A DNA stretch of 64,000 nt from Telluribacter roseus (GCF_017355915.2 NZ_JAFEUV020000002.1:62001-126000); one strand, 5' to 3'. Shown: positions 1-8,963, counted from the stretch's first letter. A program made the numbers and translations. Notes: a model not told the origin generated them from the letters alone.

Positions 1-809
1 TGGTAGGCATCAGAGGTCATGCCGGCACCGATCATTTCGGCGTAGATCTTAGCACCGCGGGCTTTGGCGTGCTCGTATTCTTCCAGAATCAGGGCAGCTC
101 CTCCTTCGCCTAATACAAACCCATCACGATCTTTGTCGTAGGGGCGTGAGGCTGTTTCGGGAGAATCATTACGCTCCGAAAGGGCTTTCAGTGCGTTGAA
201 TCCACCTACACCCGCATTGGTAACGGCTGCTTCGGATCCACCGCTGATGCACACATCCATCATACCCAGCCTGATGTAGTTGTAGGCATCAATAAGGGCA
301 TTGGTAGAAGATGCACAGGCCGAAACGGTAATAAAGGTTGGCCCACGGAAGCCGTAGCGGATCGAGATAACCCCGGAGGCACTATCTGCGATCATTTTGG
401 GGATAAAGAAAGGATTGAAGCGTGGGGTACGGTTGCCTTCGCTGAAGTTCATTACTTCATCTTCAAAGGTTTTCAGACCGCCTATACCCGAGCCCCATAT
501 AACACCCGCCTTGTCCAGATCAAGTTTTTCCAGATCAAAGCCGGCATCTTTCATGGCCTCTTCGGCCGCGATAACTGCGTATTGGGTAAAGGGGTCCATT
601 TTACGAGCCTCCTGCCGGGGAATGTAGTCATTCAGATCCAGACCCTTTACCTCACAGGCAAAGCGGGTCCGAAACTTTTCGGCATCGAATCGGGTAATAG
701 GTGCCGCGCCACTGACGCCGGCCACCAAATTCTTCCAAAAAGTTTGAACATCATTTCCTACTGGCGTAAGGGCGCCTAATCCGGTAACTACAACTCGCTT
801 GAAACTCAT
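1..809 (-). CDS. fabF: 3-oxoacyl-ACP synthase II (partial)
   Basis: Condensing enzyme of fatty acid elongation: joins malonyl-ACP to a growing acyl-ACP. Only the first 269 codons lie in the window; the reading frame is still open at base 1, so the C-terminal part with the two active-site histidines is outside. The nucleophile is visible as Cys165 in the motif TVSACASSTN, and the start reads MSFKRVVVTGLG, as expected for the family. It lies 46 bases downstream of acpP on the same strand, the usual acpP-fabF order, so both are probably co-transcribed from the promoter ahead of acpP. Identification is secure; completeness cannot be judged. Confidence 0.96.
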   Translation of the reverse strand, partial: MSFKRVVVTGLGALTPVGNDVQTFWKNLVAGVSGAAPITRFDAEKFRTRFACEVKGLDLNDYIPRQEARKMDPFTQYAVIAAEEAMKDAGFDLEKLDLDKAGVIWGSGIGGLKTFEDEVMNFSEGNRTPRFNPFFIPKMIADSASGVISIRYGFRGPTFITVSACASSTNALIDAYNYIRLGMMDVCISGGSEAAVTNAGVGGFNALKALSERNDSPETASRPYDKDRDGFVLGEGGAALILEEYEHAKARGAKIYAEMIGAGMTSDAY

Positions 810-855
810 AAAATGGACTAAAAGGGGAAGATAATACGGTTAGTGTAAGCTTTGA

Positions 856-1092
856 CTACTTAACGTTTTCTTCCAGATAGGTGATAGCCTGACCTACCGT
901 ACCGATATTTTCAGCCTGGTCGTCAGGAATAGAGATGTTGAATTCTTTCTCGAACTCCATGATCAACTCAACGGTATCCAGAGAGTCTGCTCCCAAGTCG
1001 TTTGTGAAGCTGGCCTCGGGCGTTACCTCCGACTCTTCTACGCCGAGTTTCTCGACGATAATCTGCTTAACTCTTTCTGCGATTTCTGACAT
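856..1092 (-). CDS. acpP: Acyl carrier protein
   Basis: Small acidic carrier (78 residues) that holds growing acyl chains as thioesters on a 4'-phosphopantetheine arm. The attachment site is visible as Ser in the motif [11 protein letters not shown], in the middle of a helical protein of normal length. First gene of an acpP-fabF transcription unit; a good promoter lies 31 bases upstream of the start codon. No unusual features. Confidence 0.97.
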   Translation of the reverse strand: MSEIAERVKQIIVEKLGVEESEVTPEASFTNDLGADSLDTVELIMEFEKEFNISIPDDQAENIGTVGQAITYLEENVK

Positions 1093-1122
1093 TTTGTAAA
1101 CGCTTTTTGGTTAAAAACGCCA

Positions 1123-1154
1123 CAAAGAAAGATATTTCAAATCATTTTGTCAAA
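1123..1154 (-). promoter_or_regulatory. Promoter for acpP-fabF
   Basis: On the minus strand TTTG (1151-1154) is followed after 20 bases by TTTCTTTG (1123-1130), one mismatch from the Bacteroidota -7 consensus TAnnTTTG. The position, about 30 bases ahead of the acpP start, fits. Confidence 0.6.
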
Positions 1155-1254
1155 CAATTTTTAATACGCCCGGATGAAGCTCACAGCCAGCCATGCAAAA
1201 AAAATAGCAGTATATCAGCTGCTTACAAAATATTGATTGGCTATAAAAGTAGAT

Positions 1255-1288
1255 TTGGTCCAGATCAGCTTAGAGAACCGTACCTTTG
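1255..1288 (+). promoter_or_regulatory. Promoter for kdsA
   Basis: TTG (1255-1257) is followed after 23 bases by TACCTTTG (1281-1288), a perfect match to TAnnTTTG. The box lies inside the longest possible kdsA reading frame (which could open with TTG at 1237), so the real start must be the downstream ATG at 1324. Confidence 0.7.
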
Positions 1289-1323
1289 AGGAAATTTTCA
1301 ATTATTACCGATTTCAGAAGCCT

Positions 1324-2139
1324 ATGCTGCATATTTCGAAACTTCAACATACCGATTCCTCCAACTTTTTCCTGATGGCGGGCCCCTGCGCTGTAGAGGG
1401 GCGGGACATGGCGCTACGCATTGCAGAACAGATTGTAACCATCACAAACCGACTGCGGATCCCTTATATATTTAAAGGCTCTTACCGTAAAGCCAATCGT
1501 ACTAAGGTGGACTCCTTTACGGGTATTGGTGACGAAAAGGCACTCAGTATACTCAAAGAAGTAAGCGATACTTTCGGAGTACCTACTGTTACCGACATCC
1601 ACGAAGCGCACGAAGCCGCCATGGCTGCCGAGTATGTGGATGTACTGCAGATACCGGCGTTCCTGTGCCGCCAGACCGATCTGCTTGTAGCTGCCGCCCA
1701 GACGGGAAAAGTGGTGAATGTGAAGAAGGGGCAGTTTTTGTCGGGGGCTTCTATGAAATTCGCGGTAGAAAAAATCGGAGCTACCAATCCTGAGGCGCAG
1801 GTGGTACTTACCGACCGGGGCAATATGTTTGGCTACGGCGACCTGGTAGTTGACTACCGCAACCTGCCCGAGATGCAGTCGTTTGGGGTACCGGTGGTAA
1901 TGGATTGTACACACTCGCTGCAGCAGCCCAACCAGAGCAGTGGTGTAACGGGTGGTAAGCCCAGACTCATCGAAACCATTGCCAAAGCAGCCATAGCCGT
2001 AGGAGCTGACGGGCTCTTTATGGAAACGCACTACAATCCTTCCGAGGCTAAGTCGGACGCAGCCAACATGCTTCCGCTGGACCAGCTAGAAGGTCTGCTG
2101 GAGCGACTACTACGCGTGAGAGAAGCCGTTATATCTTAA
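1324..2139 (+). CDS. kdsA: 2-dehydro-3-deoxyphosphooctonate aldolase (Kdo-8-P synthase)
   Basis: Condenses phosphoenolpyruvate with arabinose 5-phosphate to make Kdo 8-phosphate for the lipopolysaccharide inner core; cytoplasmic. The 271-residue product has the family blocks AGPC, QIPAFLCRQTDLL, VNVKKGQFL, DCTHS and FMETH. Cys22 in AGPC, together with the His, Glu and Asp of DCTHS, METH and KSDAAN, are the metal ligands of the metal-dependent class (Aquifex type); the E. coli type has Asn at the Cys position. A longer frame opening with TTG at 1237 is unlikely because a promoter sits inside it. Single gene, apparently monocistronic. Confidence 0.95.
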   Translation: MLHISKLQHTDSSNFFLMAGPCAVEGRDMALRIAEQIVTITNRLRIPYIFKGSYRKANRTKVDSFTGIGDEKALSILKEVSDTFGVPTVTDIHEAHEAAMAAEYVDVLQIPAFLCRQTDLLVAAAQTGKVVNVKKGQFLSGASMKFAVEKIGATNPEAQVVLTDRGNMFGYGDLVVDYRNLPEMQSFGVPVVMDCTHSLQQPNQSSGVTGGKPRLIETIAKAAIAVGADGLFMETHYNPSEAKSDAANMLPLDQLEGLLERLLRVREAVIS

Positions 2140-2229
2140 GTATATCGAATTGATACAAGCGGGCCTCAAAAGCTCCCTGTCCTTTTGATACGATTAGTCC
2201 CATATCCACAATTATAGAGTAGCTTACGC

Positions 2230-2898
2230 ATGAATTTATTTTATCGTTTTCTTTTCCTACTTCTGATTTTCCTCCACGGAGCTTCCGGACTGCAGGCCCA
2301 GTACGCTATTGATACGACAGGTACCGGGGTTCGGCCTCGTGAGTTTATTCTACCGGCTGCTTTGATGACATCGGGGTTGATCGTGCAGGGTAATATCAGC
2401 CGTCAGCTGCAGCGTCAGATCATAAACAGATACCCAAGCTACGCTACCAGAGCCGACGACTTTCTGGCGGTGACGCCCGCTGCGGTGAGCCTGGGCCTGG
2501 GAGCTATAGGTGTCAAAGGAAGGCATCCCTTTGGCGAGCAGATACTACTGGCCGTTGTGTCTACCTTAGTAGCACAGGGTATAACTACTACCTTTAAGGT
2601 ACTATCCAAGTACCCCCGTCCCGACCTGAATGGCTTTGATTCTTTCGCATCGGGGCATACCACGGCGGCTTTTACCGGGGCTACGCTGCTACACCAGGAG
2701 TACGGCCACCGCAGTGTGTGGTACAGTGTAGGGGGATACGGAGTAGCTACATCCGTGGCGACGTTGCGCATGCTCAACAACCGCCACTGGCTGTCGGATG
2801 TACTATTCGGAGCCGGAGTAGGGATAGGTACTACCAAAGCCATGTACTTGCTATACCCAAATGTGAAAAGAAAGGTACGCAGCCGTCCGAGGAGATAA
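2230..2898 (+). CDS. PAP2-family phosphatase, exported
   Basis: Phosphatase of the type 2 phosphatidic acid phosphatase superfamily, acting on lipid phosphates or undecaprenyl diphosphate at the membrane or in the periplasm. A signal peptide (about residues 1-24) ends in LQA with Gln next. The three PAP2 signatures are present in order: K-x6-RP (ending KYPRP), SGHT, and an Arg with NNRHWLSD about 50 residues later. Length (222) is normal. Exact substrate cannot be read from sequence; recycling of undecaprenyl diphosphate or lipid A dephosphorylation are both possible. Confidence 0.85.
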   Translation: MNLFYRFLFLLLIFLHGASGLQAQYAIDTTGTGVRPREFILPAALMTSGLIVQGNISRQLQRQIINRYPSYATRADDFLAVTPAAVSLGLGAIGVKGRHPFGEQILLAVVSTLVAQGITTTFKVLSKYPRPDLNGFDSFASGHTTAAFTGATLLHQEYGHRSVWYSVGGYGVATSVATLRMLNNRHWLSDVLFGAGVGIGTTKAMYLLYPNVKRKVRSRPRR

Positions 2899-2946
2899 AT
2901 ACCTGGTTGTATAGAGACGGTAACCAATAAGCTAACTATACTCCCA

Positions 2947-3510
2947 ATGAGCTACTGCAACTACATCATTCAAAGCATATCGGATAGTACCGATTACCTT
3001 CTGAATAAGCACTACCACGACCAGCAGTACGGCTTCCCGATTGAGGATGACGATGAGCTGTTTGGAAGGCTGTTGCTAGAGATTAATCAGGCTGGCCTGA
3101 GCTGGACGCTTATGCTGCGGAAGCAGGACCACTTTCGTAAGGCTTATAGCGATTTCAGTATAAACAGAGTAGCCATGTACGGTGAAGAGGATATAGCGCG
3201 CCTGCTGGCCGACCCGGGTGTTATTCGTAACCGCCTGAAGGTATTGGCGGCTATCCATAATGCGCGGGTTATCCAGGAGATGCAGCAGGAGTACGGATCG
3301 TTCAAAGCCTGGCTGGACCACCACCACCCGGCTACGAAGGAGCAGTGGATCAAGCTGTTCAAGAAGAAGTTCCGATTTGTGGGAGGTGAGATTGTCAACG
3401 AGTTTCTGATGAGTACGGGGTACCTGCCCGGCGCTCATAGTCCCGACTGCCCCATATACGAGGAGGTCCTGAACACTAAGCCCCGCTGGCTGGAGAACAT
3501 AACCTTATAA
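2947..3510 (+). CDS. tag: DNA-3-methyladenine glycosylase I
   Basis: Removes 3-methyladenine from alkylated DNA, starting base excision repair. The 187-residue protein matches the Tag family: Cys4 and the late GAHSPDC pair correspond to the zinc ligands of the E. coli enzyme, and YHDQQYGFP matches the family block YHDxEWG. It follows the PAP2 gene by 48 bases and ends directly in a strong hairpin terminator. Confidence 0.93.
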   Translation: MSYCNYIIQSISDSTDYLLNKHYHDQQYGFPIEDDDELFGRLLLEINQAGLSWTLMLRKQDHFRKAYSDFSINRVAMYGEEDIARLLADPGVIRNRLKVLAAIHNARVIQEMQQEYGSFKAWLDHHHPATKEQWIKLFKKKFRFVGGEIVNEFLMSTGYLPGAHSPDCPIYEEVLNTKPRWLENITL

Positions 3511-3553
3511 AAAGAGCGGGCTCATGTACTTTGTGCATGAGCCCGCTCTTTTT
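3509..3553. terminator. Bidirectional intrinsic terminator
   Basis: A perfect stem of about 17 base pairs (3510-3526 with 3536-3552) encloses a 9-base loop, with an A run on the left and a T run on the right. It separates the convergent tag and PfkB-kinase genes and can stop transcription from both sides. Confidence 0.9.
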
Positions 3554-3581
3554 ATCTACAAAGCTATCAGCTAAGACCTAA

Positions 3582-4499
3582 CTACCTGATCTCAAAGCTG
3601 GCCAGGTTCACAAATTCAAGTACACGATTATTTACATCCTGCTCGGTCAGGTTGACGATACGCTCAGTACCGAACTTCTCGACGCAGAACGATGCCATGG
3701 CCGAGCCATAGATGATGGCGCGCTTCATGTTGTCAAACGAGATGTCGTCGGTGCTGGCCAGGTACCCGATAAATCCACCCGCGAACGTGTCACCGGCACC
3801 GGTTGGATCGAATACTTCTTCCAGTGGCAGAGCAGGAGCAAAGAAGATGCGGTCGCCCTGGAAAAGCAGAGCACCGTGCTCACCCTTCTTGATGATCAGT
3901 GTCTTGGGACCCATTTCCATGATCTTCTTAGCTGCTTTACGTAATGAGTATTCCTTCGAGAGCAGGCGGGCCTCCTCATCATTGATGGTCAGTACATCTA
4001 CCATACCCAATACCTGCACCAGATCGTCCCAGGCTACATCCATCCAGAAGTTCATGGTATCCAGCATGATGAGCTTGGGGCGCTTGTGCATACGCTCTAT
4101 CACCATACGCTGAATAGCCGGTGCCGTATTGCCCAGCATCAGGTACTCGCAGTCCTGATAGGTATCCGGAATGGTAGGATCGAAATGCTCCATTACGTTG
4201 AGCTGAATATCCATGGTATCACGGGTATTCATATCGGTATGGTACTTGCCCGACCAGAAGAACGTCTTCTCATCCTGCTTGATCTGCAGTCCTTCGGTAT
4301 TGACACCGTGTGTCTGCAGCAGGTCTATCATATCCTGAGGGAAGTCGCCTCCCACTACAGCTACCAGGTTGTTTTTCTTGGTAAAGTAGGAAGCCGCCAG
4401 TGTGATATAGGTGGCAGCACCTCCAATGATTTTATCAGTTTTTCCAAATGGTGTTTCAAGGGCGTCAAACGCCACGGATCCTATGGTAAGAAGACTCAT
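3582..4499 (-). CDS. PfkB-family sugar/nucleoside kinase
   Basis: ATP-dependent kinase of the ribokinase/PfkB superfamily; 305 residues. The signature DPTGAGDTFAGG near residue 240 contains the catalytic Asp and anion hole, and an N-terminal GGAATY motif marks the sugar-binding side. Members include ribokinase, fructokinase and adenosine kinase, and I cannot choose the substrate from sequence. It follows the GNAT-like gene by 42 bases on the same strand, probably one transcript, and ends at the shared terminator. Confidence 0.88.
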   Translation of the reverse strand: MSLLTIGSVAFDALETPFGKTDKIIGGAATYITLAASYFTKKNNLVAVVGGDFPQDMIDLLQTHGVNTEGLQIKQDEKTFFWSGKYHTDMNTRDTMDIQLNVMEHFDPTIPDTYQDCEYLMLGNTAPAIQRMVIERMHKRPKLIMLDTMNFWMDVAWDDLVQVLGMVDVLTINDEEARLLSKEYSLRKAAKKIMEMGPKTLIIKKGEHGALLFQGDRIFFAPALPLEEVFDPTGAGDTFAGGFIGYLASTDDISFDNMKRAIIYGSAMASFCVEKFGTERIVNLTEQDVNNRVLEFVNLASFEIR

Positions 4500-4541
4500 T
4501 GTATATTTTTAAATTAGAATAAAAGCTAAGATTAGTATGGA

Positions 4542-5744
4542 CTAGATGACAGGATGACGCTTAAACTCTTTGGTACGGTCAAACAGGTAGCGGTAGGTAA
4601 GATGGGTCTTGTGAGGTACTCCTCCCAGCAACTTGGCAAAGTTGATCATCTTGGGGTTAAAGTCGCCAATCCAGTTCAGTTCGAGGTCTTTGTACTGGTA
4701 GTCGGTGTTCCAGGCTATTTTGGAGTAGGCCAGTGCGATGGCTGATTCAATACCCTTCTTCTGAAACTCCGGTACCACGCCAAAAATAACTCCAAAGGCT
4801 TTGTGGTTGGTCTTCATCAGCTTGTGGTACATAAACTTGAGCTTCCCGATCCAGTCGAGCTTCCCGTTGACATGCTTGAAGATCTGGTTCAGCTCCGGCA
4901 GCATGATAAAGAAAGCTACGGGCTCATCTTCGTAGTACCCAAACCACATCAGATCTTCTTCCAGGATCGGTTTCATCCGGTTGATGAGCTGCCTGGCTTT
5001 ATCGGATGTCATCTCACCTACACCCAGATGTTTGGCCCAGGCTTTGTTGTAAATGGTTCTGAAATCTTCGGCGTACTTCTCCATCTCATTTTTCCGGATA
5101 TGCCGGAAGTCGTAGCCGGGGGTATTGAATATTTTCTCGGCACGGGCAAATACCGCCGGATGCAGCAGGGGGCGCACCCGTTCTTCCTCCATCGGTAAGT
5201 AGTAGGTATACTGCTCAAAGTAGGTTTGAAAGCCGTAGCTTTCAAAGAACGGGCGGTAGTAGGGCATATGGTACCCCATCCCATAGGTAGGTTCCTTGTC
5301 GTAACCATCTACCAGTAGTCCCCAGTGGCGGTCCCGGTCGCCGAAGTTGATGGGACCATCCATGGCTTCCATACCCCGTGCCTCCAGCCAGTCGCGGCAG
5401 GTGTTAAAGAGCAGGTAGGCTACATCCAGGTTGTTGGCGCACTCAAAGAATCCCATGCCGCCGGTAGGCTGGTCGTTGCCTTTCTCCGCCAGCTTGCGAT
5501 TATAGAAAGCAGCTACGCGCCCGACGGTCTGGCCACTGCTGTCTACTGCCAGCCAGCGCGCGCACTCTCCATCCTGAAACAACTTATTTTTGTTGGGATC
5601 AAATACTTCCTCAATGTCCTTGTCGAGCGGACGTATCCAGTAGGGATTGTTGCGGTAAATCCGTACTGGAAGCTGAAGAAACTCGCTGCGGAGGTAAGCA
5701 TCATTTCCTACTTCTACGATTTCCATAGTGGTATATACAGGCAA
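4542..5744 (-). CDS. GNAT-like acyltransferase-fold protein
   Basis: A 400-residue cytoplasmic protein with features of the acyl-CoA N-acyltransferase fold. N-terminal pattern PVRIYRNNPYWIRPL recalls a Bacteroidota family usually annotated as GNAT or hypothetical; a second acyltransferase-like section ends in LELNWIGDFNPKM. No signal peptide or membrane segment. Ahead of the PfkB kinase and probably co-transcribed with it; a TATATTCG box about 50 bases upstream is a possible promoter. The substrate is unknown. ATG at 5726 is an alternative start. Confidence 0.6.
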   Translation of the reverse strand: MPVYTTMEIVEVGNDAYLRSEFLQLPVRIYRNNPYWIRPLDKDIEEVFDPNKNKLFQDGECARWLAVDSSGQTVGRVAAFYNRKLAEKGNDQPTGGMGFFECANNLDVAYLLFNTCRDWLEARGMEAMDGPINFGDRDRHWGLLVDGYDKEPTYGMGYHMPYYRPFFESYGFQTYFEQYTYYLPMEEERVRPLLHPAVFARAEKIFNTPGYDFRHIRKNEMEKYAEDFRTIYNKAWAKHLGVGEMTSDKARQLINRMKPILEEDLMWFGYYEDEPVAFFIMLPELNQIFKHVNGKLDWIGKLKFMYHKLMKTNHKAFGVIFGVVPEFQKKGIESAIALAYSKIAWNTDYQYKDLELNWIGDFNPKMINFAKLLGGVPHKTHLTYRYLFDRTKEFKRHPVI

Positions 5745-5868
5745 GGACGGGCGTCCAGTAGCGGTTCGTTTTCAGAATAATAGGCGCGAATATAGCGAAA
5801 ACTGCCGAATCGGGTGGCAGGTAGGCGGGTTAGCCACTATTTTTAGAGGTCAATCCTCAACAAATGAT

Positions 5869-5876
5869 TAGTTTTG
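5869..5876 (+). promoter_or_regulatory. -7 box of the cysS operon
   Basis: TAGTTTTG matches TAnnTTTG exactly and lies 26 bases before the cysS start codon. The -33 box is weak (a T-rich stretch near 5840-5846). Confidence 0.5.
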
Positions 5877-5902
5877 CAAAATAGAACCAGTTAGAACTAC
5901 GC

Positions 5903-7396
5903 ATGAGTGAACAGCCTCTGAAGCTATATAATACGCTTACCCGTCAGAAAGAATTATTTGAACCTCTGTCTCCTCCCTATGTAGGCATGTATGTATGCGG
6001 ACCCACCGTATATAATAATGTACACCTGGGCAATGTACGTACCTTCCTGACCTTTGATACCCTGTTCAGGTACCTTACCCATATTGGCTATAAAGTACGC
6101 TACGTCCGCAACATTACTGACGTAGGGCACCTGGTAGGTGATGGAGATGAGGGCGAAGACAAAATCGGCCGGATGGCCAAGCTGGAGAAGGTAGAGCCCA
6201 TGGAGATCGTGCAGCGATATACTAACGATTTCCATCAGGTAACGGCTACTTTCAACTTGCTGCCACCCAGTATTGAGCCTACCGCTACCGGCCACCTCAT
6301 CGAGCAGATTGAGGCAGTGAAAAAACTGATTGACTCCGGTCTGGCCTACGAGTCCAACGGGTCGGTGTACTTTGATATTATGAAGTACAACGAGGGCGGG
6401 CACAATTACGGCAAGCTCTCGGGCCGGGTACTCGAAGACCTCCTCAACGAAACCCGCGAGCTGGACGGACAGGCCGAAAAGCGCAACCCGCTCGACTTCG
6501 CCATCTGGAAAAACGCTTCGCCCGAACATATTATGCAGTGGAACTCGCCCTGGGGGCGTGGCTTTCCGGGCTGGCACCTCGAGTGTACCTGTATGAGTAC
6601 CAAGTACCTGGGCAAGCAGTTTGATATTCACGGGGGCGGTATGGACCTCAAGTTTCCCCACCACGAGTGCGAGATCGCGCAGGGTACCGGCCTCACGGGC
6701 CACGATCCCGTACGGTACTGGATGCACTCCAACATGCTGACCGTAAACGGCCAGAAAATGTCTAAGTCGCTGGGTAACTCGTTCCTGCCGCACGAGCTGT
6801 TTACGGGAAGCCATCCGCTGCTGGCGCAGGCATTTAGTCCCATGACGGTACGTTTCTTCATGCTGCAGAGCCAGTACCGCAGTACGCTGGACTTCTCCAA
6901 CGATGCGCTCAAAGCCGCGCAGAAAGGCTATAAGCGACTGGTGAATGGGTACCGGGTACTCAAGCTGCAGGAGTTTGTAGAGGAGGAAGGCGTAGCCATC
7001 GACGAAAAGAAGAAGGCCGATGTGGAGAATTCGATCCGGGGTTTCTACGAGGCCATGAACGACGATATTAATACCGCCGTGGCCATTGCGCACCTGTTCA
7101 ACCTGCTCAAGTACGCCAACATGCTTTACCTCAACCAGCTGAAATCAGCGGCTTTGGGTAAGGAAACCTTTGATCTGCTGAAAGAGAAGTTTGTGGTTTT
7201 CTTCGAGGATGTACTGGGTCTGCAGGAAGAGAATACGGCCGGCGATGCCGTGATAACCGGAATGCTGAGCCTGTACCGCGAGTATAAAGCCGCTCAGGAG
7301 TACGAGAAAGTAGATGAAATCCGTCACTATTTTAAAAACCAGGGCCTGGTGATCCGCGATATGAAGCACCGCATCGACTGGGCCTACGAAGAATAA
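5903..7396 (+). CDS. cysS: Cysteinyl-tRNA synthetase
   Basis: Charges tRNA-Cys with cysteine; cytoplasmic class I synthetase of 497 residues. Visible: YVCGPTVYNNVHLGN with the zinc-ligand Cys and the HIGH-type HLGN motif, later zinc ligands in WHLECTCMS and HHECE, and the KMSKSLGN loop near residue 284. The C-terminal helical anticodon region is complete. It heads a run of four plus-strand genes with gaps of 4, 7 and 14 bases, suggesting an operon. Confidence 0.97.
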   Translation: MSEQPLKLYNTLTRQKELFEPLSPPYVGMYVCGPTVYNNVHLGNVRTFLTFDTLFRYLTHIGYKVRYVRNITDVGHLVGDGDEGEDKIGRMAKLEKVEPMEIVQRYTNDFHQVTATFNLLPPSIEPTATGHLIEQIEAVKKLIDSGLAYESNGSVYFDIMKYNEGGHNYGKLSGRVLEDLLNETRELDGQAEKRNPLDFAIWKNASPEHIMQWNSPWGRGFPGWHLECTCMSTKYLGKQFDIHGGGMDLKFPHHECEIAQGTGLTGHDPVRYWMHSNMLTVNGQKMSKSLGNSFLPHELFTGSHPLLAQAFSPMTVRFFMLQSQYRSTLDFSNDALKAAQKGYKRLVNGYRVLKLQEFVEEEGVAIDEKKKADVENSIRGFYEAMNDDINTAVAIAHLFNLLKYANMLYLNQLKSAALGKETFDLLKEKFVVFFEDVLGLQEENTAGDAVITGMLSLYREYKAAQEYEKVDEIRHYFKNQGLVIRDMKHRIDWAYEE

Positions 7397-7400
7397 ACCT

Positions 7401-7931
7401 ATGCGCCGTAACCGCCAATCCCTCTTTGCGCTGATCCTGCTGGCCGTCTTTGTGCTCGCCGGTATTGGCTATGTAGTAGTACCCTTTCTTAACGACCGCA
7501 AGACCAGCACTGAGGCTACCTCAGAAGGCTCGGCCGGGGCCGGAAGTAGTACACCTACTTTTACCAAAGAGGGAGAAGTGGTATTTATAAGTGGTGGGGC
7601 AGCCATCAAGAAAATAGATGTAGAGGTGGCGGAGAATGAGGCAGAGCGGAATCAGGGATTGATGTACCGCTCGTACATGCCCGATTCGGTAGGGATGCTG
7701 TTTATCTTTGAGCAGTCAGAGCCGCAGTCGTTCTGGATGAAGAATACCATTATACCGCTGGACATCCTCTATGTGAATGAAAACAAAGAGATCGTCTATA
7801 TTCATAAGAATACAACTCCCTACTCCGAGCAAAGCCTTCCGTCGTACGAGAATGCGCAGTACGTGGTAGAGGTCAATGCCGGCTTTACCGACCGCTACGG
7901 GATCAAAGTAGGCGATTCTATTTCTTTTTAG
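7401..7931 (+). CDS. DUF192 protein, membrane-anchored or secreted
   Basis: 176 residues: a basic N-terminus and hydrophobic segment (about residues 8-29) act as signal anchor or signal peptide, then a Ser/Thr/Gly-rich linker and a DUF192 domain (about 60-175) with the characteristic RNQGLMYR, SFWMKNT and PLDILYV blocks. DUF192 is a small beta-rich domain of unknown function common in exported proteins. Starts 4 bases after cysS. Confidence 0.85.
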   Translation: MRRNRQSLFALILLAVFVLAGIGYVVVPFLNDRKTSTEATSEGSAGAGSSTPTFTKEGEVVFISGGAAIKKIDVEVAENEAERNQGLMYRSYMPDSVGMLFIFEQSEPQSFWMKNTIIPLDILYVNENKEIVYIHKNTTPYSEQSLPSYENAQYVVEVNAGFTDRYGIKVGDSISF

Positions 7932-7938
7932 GAATTAT

Positions 7939-8949
7939 ATGAAGTGTAACACTATTGCAGGCTTACTGTTGATTGCAACACTTGGTACTCATTGGGGCTG
8001 TACCAAAAAAGAATCTTCTGAACAGACCACCGAACAGCAAACTACCGCACTTGTGCAGGCTCCTGCTTTCAATGCTGATTCTGCCTATGCTTTTGTTGAG
8101 AAGCAGGTAGCTTTTGGGCCGCGTGTACCCAATACACCGGCTCACCGGCAGACGGGTGACTACCTGGTGGCAACGCTGAAGCAGTACGGCTGGCAGGTGA
8201 CGGAGCAGCCTTTTACCGCCACCACCTACGACGGCAAAAAACTCAACGCCCGTAACATCATCGGTACCTTTAATCCGCAGGCGGCTAAGCGGATCATGCT
8301 GGCTGCACACTGGGACTCGCGTCCTTTTGCGGATGAAGACTCTACCGCTCGTACCAAACCGGTACCGGCCGCCAACGACGGAGCTAGTGGAGTAGGGGTA
8401 CTGCTGGAAGTAGCCCGGGTACTTAGCCAGAGCCCCAATAAGGCTGATGTAGGCGTGGATATTGTATTCTTTGATGCCGAAGATTGGGGCAATTCGCAGG
8501 AGGCCAAAGACAAGTACGGTGGATTTTGCCTCGGCTCACAGTACTGGGCGGCCAACCGTCATATACCTGGTTATACGGCTTACTTCGGAGTACTACTGGA
8601 TATGGTAGGAGCCAAGGGCGCTACTTTTCCGAAGGAAGGGTACTCAATGCAGTACGGAGCTGAGATCGTCAACAACGTGTGGCGCACCGCCAGTCAACTG
8701 GGGTATAACCAGTATTTTATTGACCAGCGTGGACCGGCCATTACGGACGATCATGTACCGGTCAACGAAATAGCTCGTTTTCCGATGATCGATATTATCC
8801 ATCTGCGGGTAAACAGCCTGAGCCGGACCTTCTTCGACGAATGGCACACCGCCCAGGATGATATGGATACCATTGACCGCAATACCCTGAAGGCCGTCGG
8901 TCAGACGCTGGTACAGGTAATTTATCAGGAGGCACAGCCTATTCAGTAA
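7939..8949 (+). CDS. M28-family lipoprotein, glutaminyl-peptide cyclotransferase-like
   Basis: Zinc-dependent enzyme of the M28 fold; 336 residues with a lipoprotein signal ending GCTKK, so attached to a periplasmic membrane face. Motifs in order: FGPRVPNTPAH, AHWDSRPFADED, ANDGASGVGVLLE, FFDAEDWG and ITDDHVPVNE, which supply the single-zinc site of the QC branch rather than the two-zinc aminopeptidase site. Bacteroidota QC enzymes cyclise N-terminal Gln of exported proteins to pyroglutamate. Six exported proteins encoded in this window have Gln after the predicted cleavage site. Aminopeptidase activity cannot be excluded from sequence. Confidence 0.78.
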   Translation: MKCNTIAGLLLIATLGTHWGCTKKESSEQTTEQQTTALVQAPAFNADSAYAFVEKQVAFGPRVPNTPAHRQTGDYLVATLKQYGWQVTEQPFTATTYDGKKLNARNIIGTFNPQAAKRIMLAAHWDSRPFADEDSTARTKPVPAANDGASGVGVLLEVARVLSQSPNKADVGVDIVFFDAEDWGNSQEAKDKYGGFCLGSQYWAANRHIPGYTAYFGVLLDMVGAKGATFPKEGYSMQYGAEIVNNVWRTASQLGYNQYFIDQRGPAITDDHVPVNEIARFPMIDIIHLRVNSLSRTFFDEWHTAQDDMDTIDRNTLKAVGQTLVQVIYQEAQPIQ

Positions 8950-8963
8950 ACCTTGCTGTAGTG

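Noticed and set aside
5954-7093. Long open frame of 379 codons antisense to cysS
   Set aside because: It lies entirely within the secure cysS gene, its product has low-complexity His/Val-rich composition with no family motifs, and such shadows are common in this GC range.
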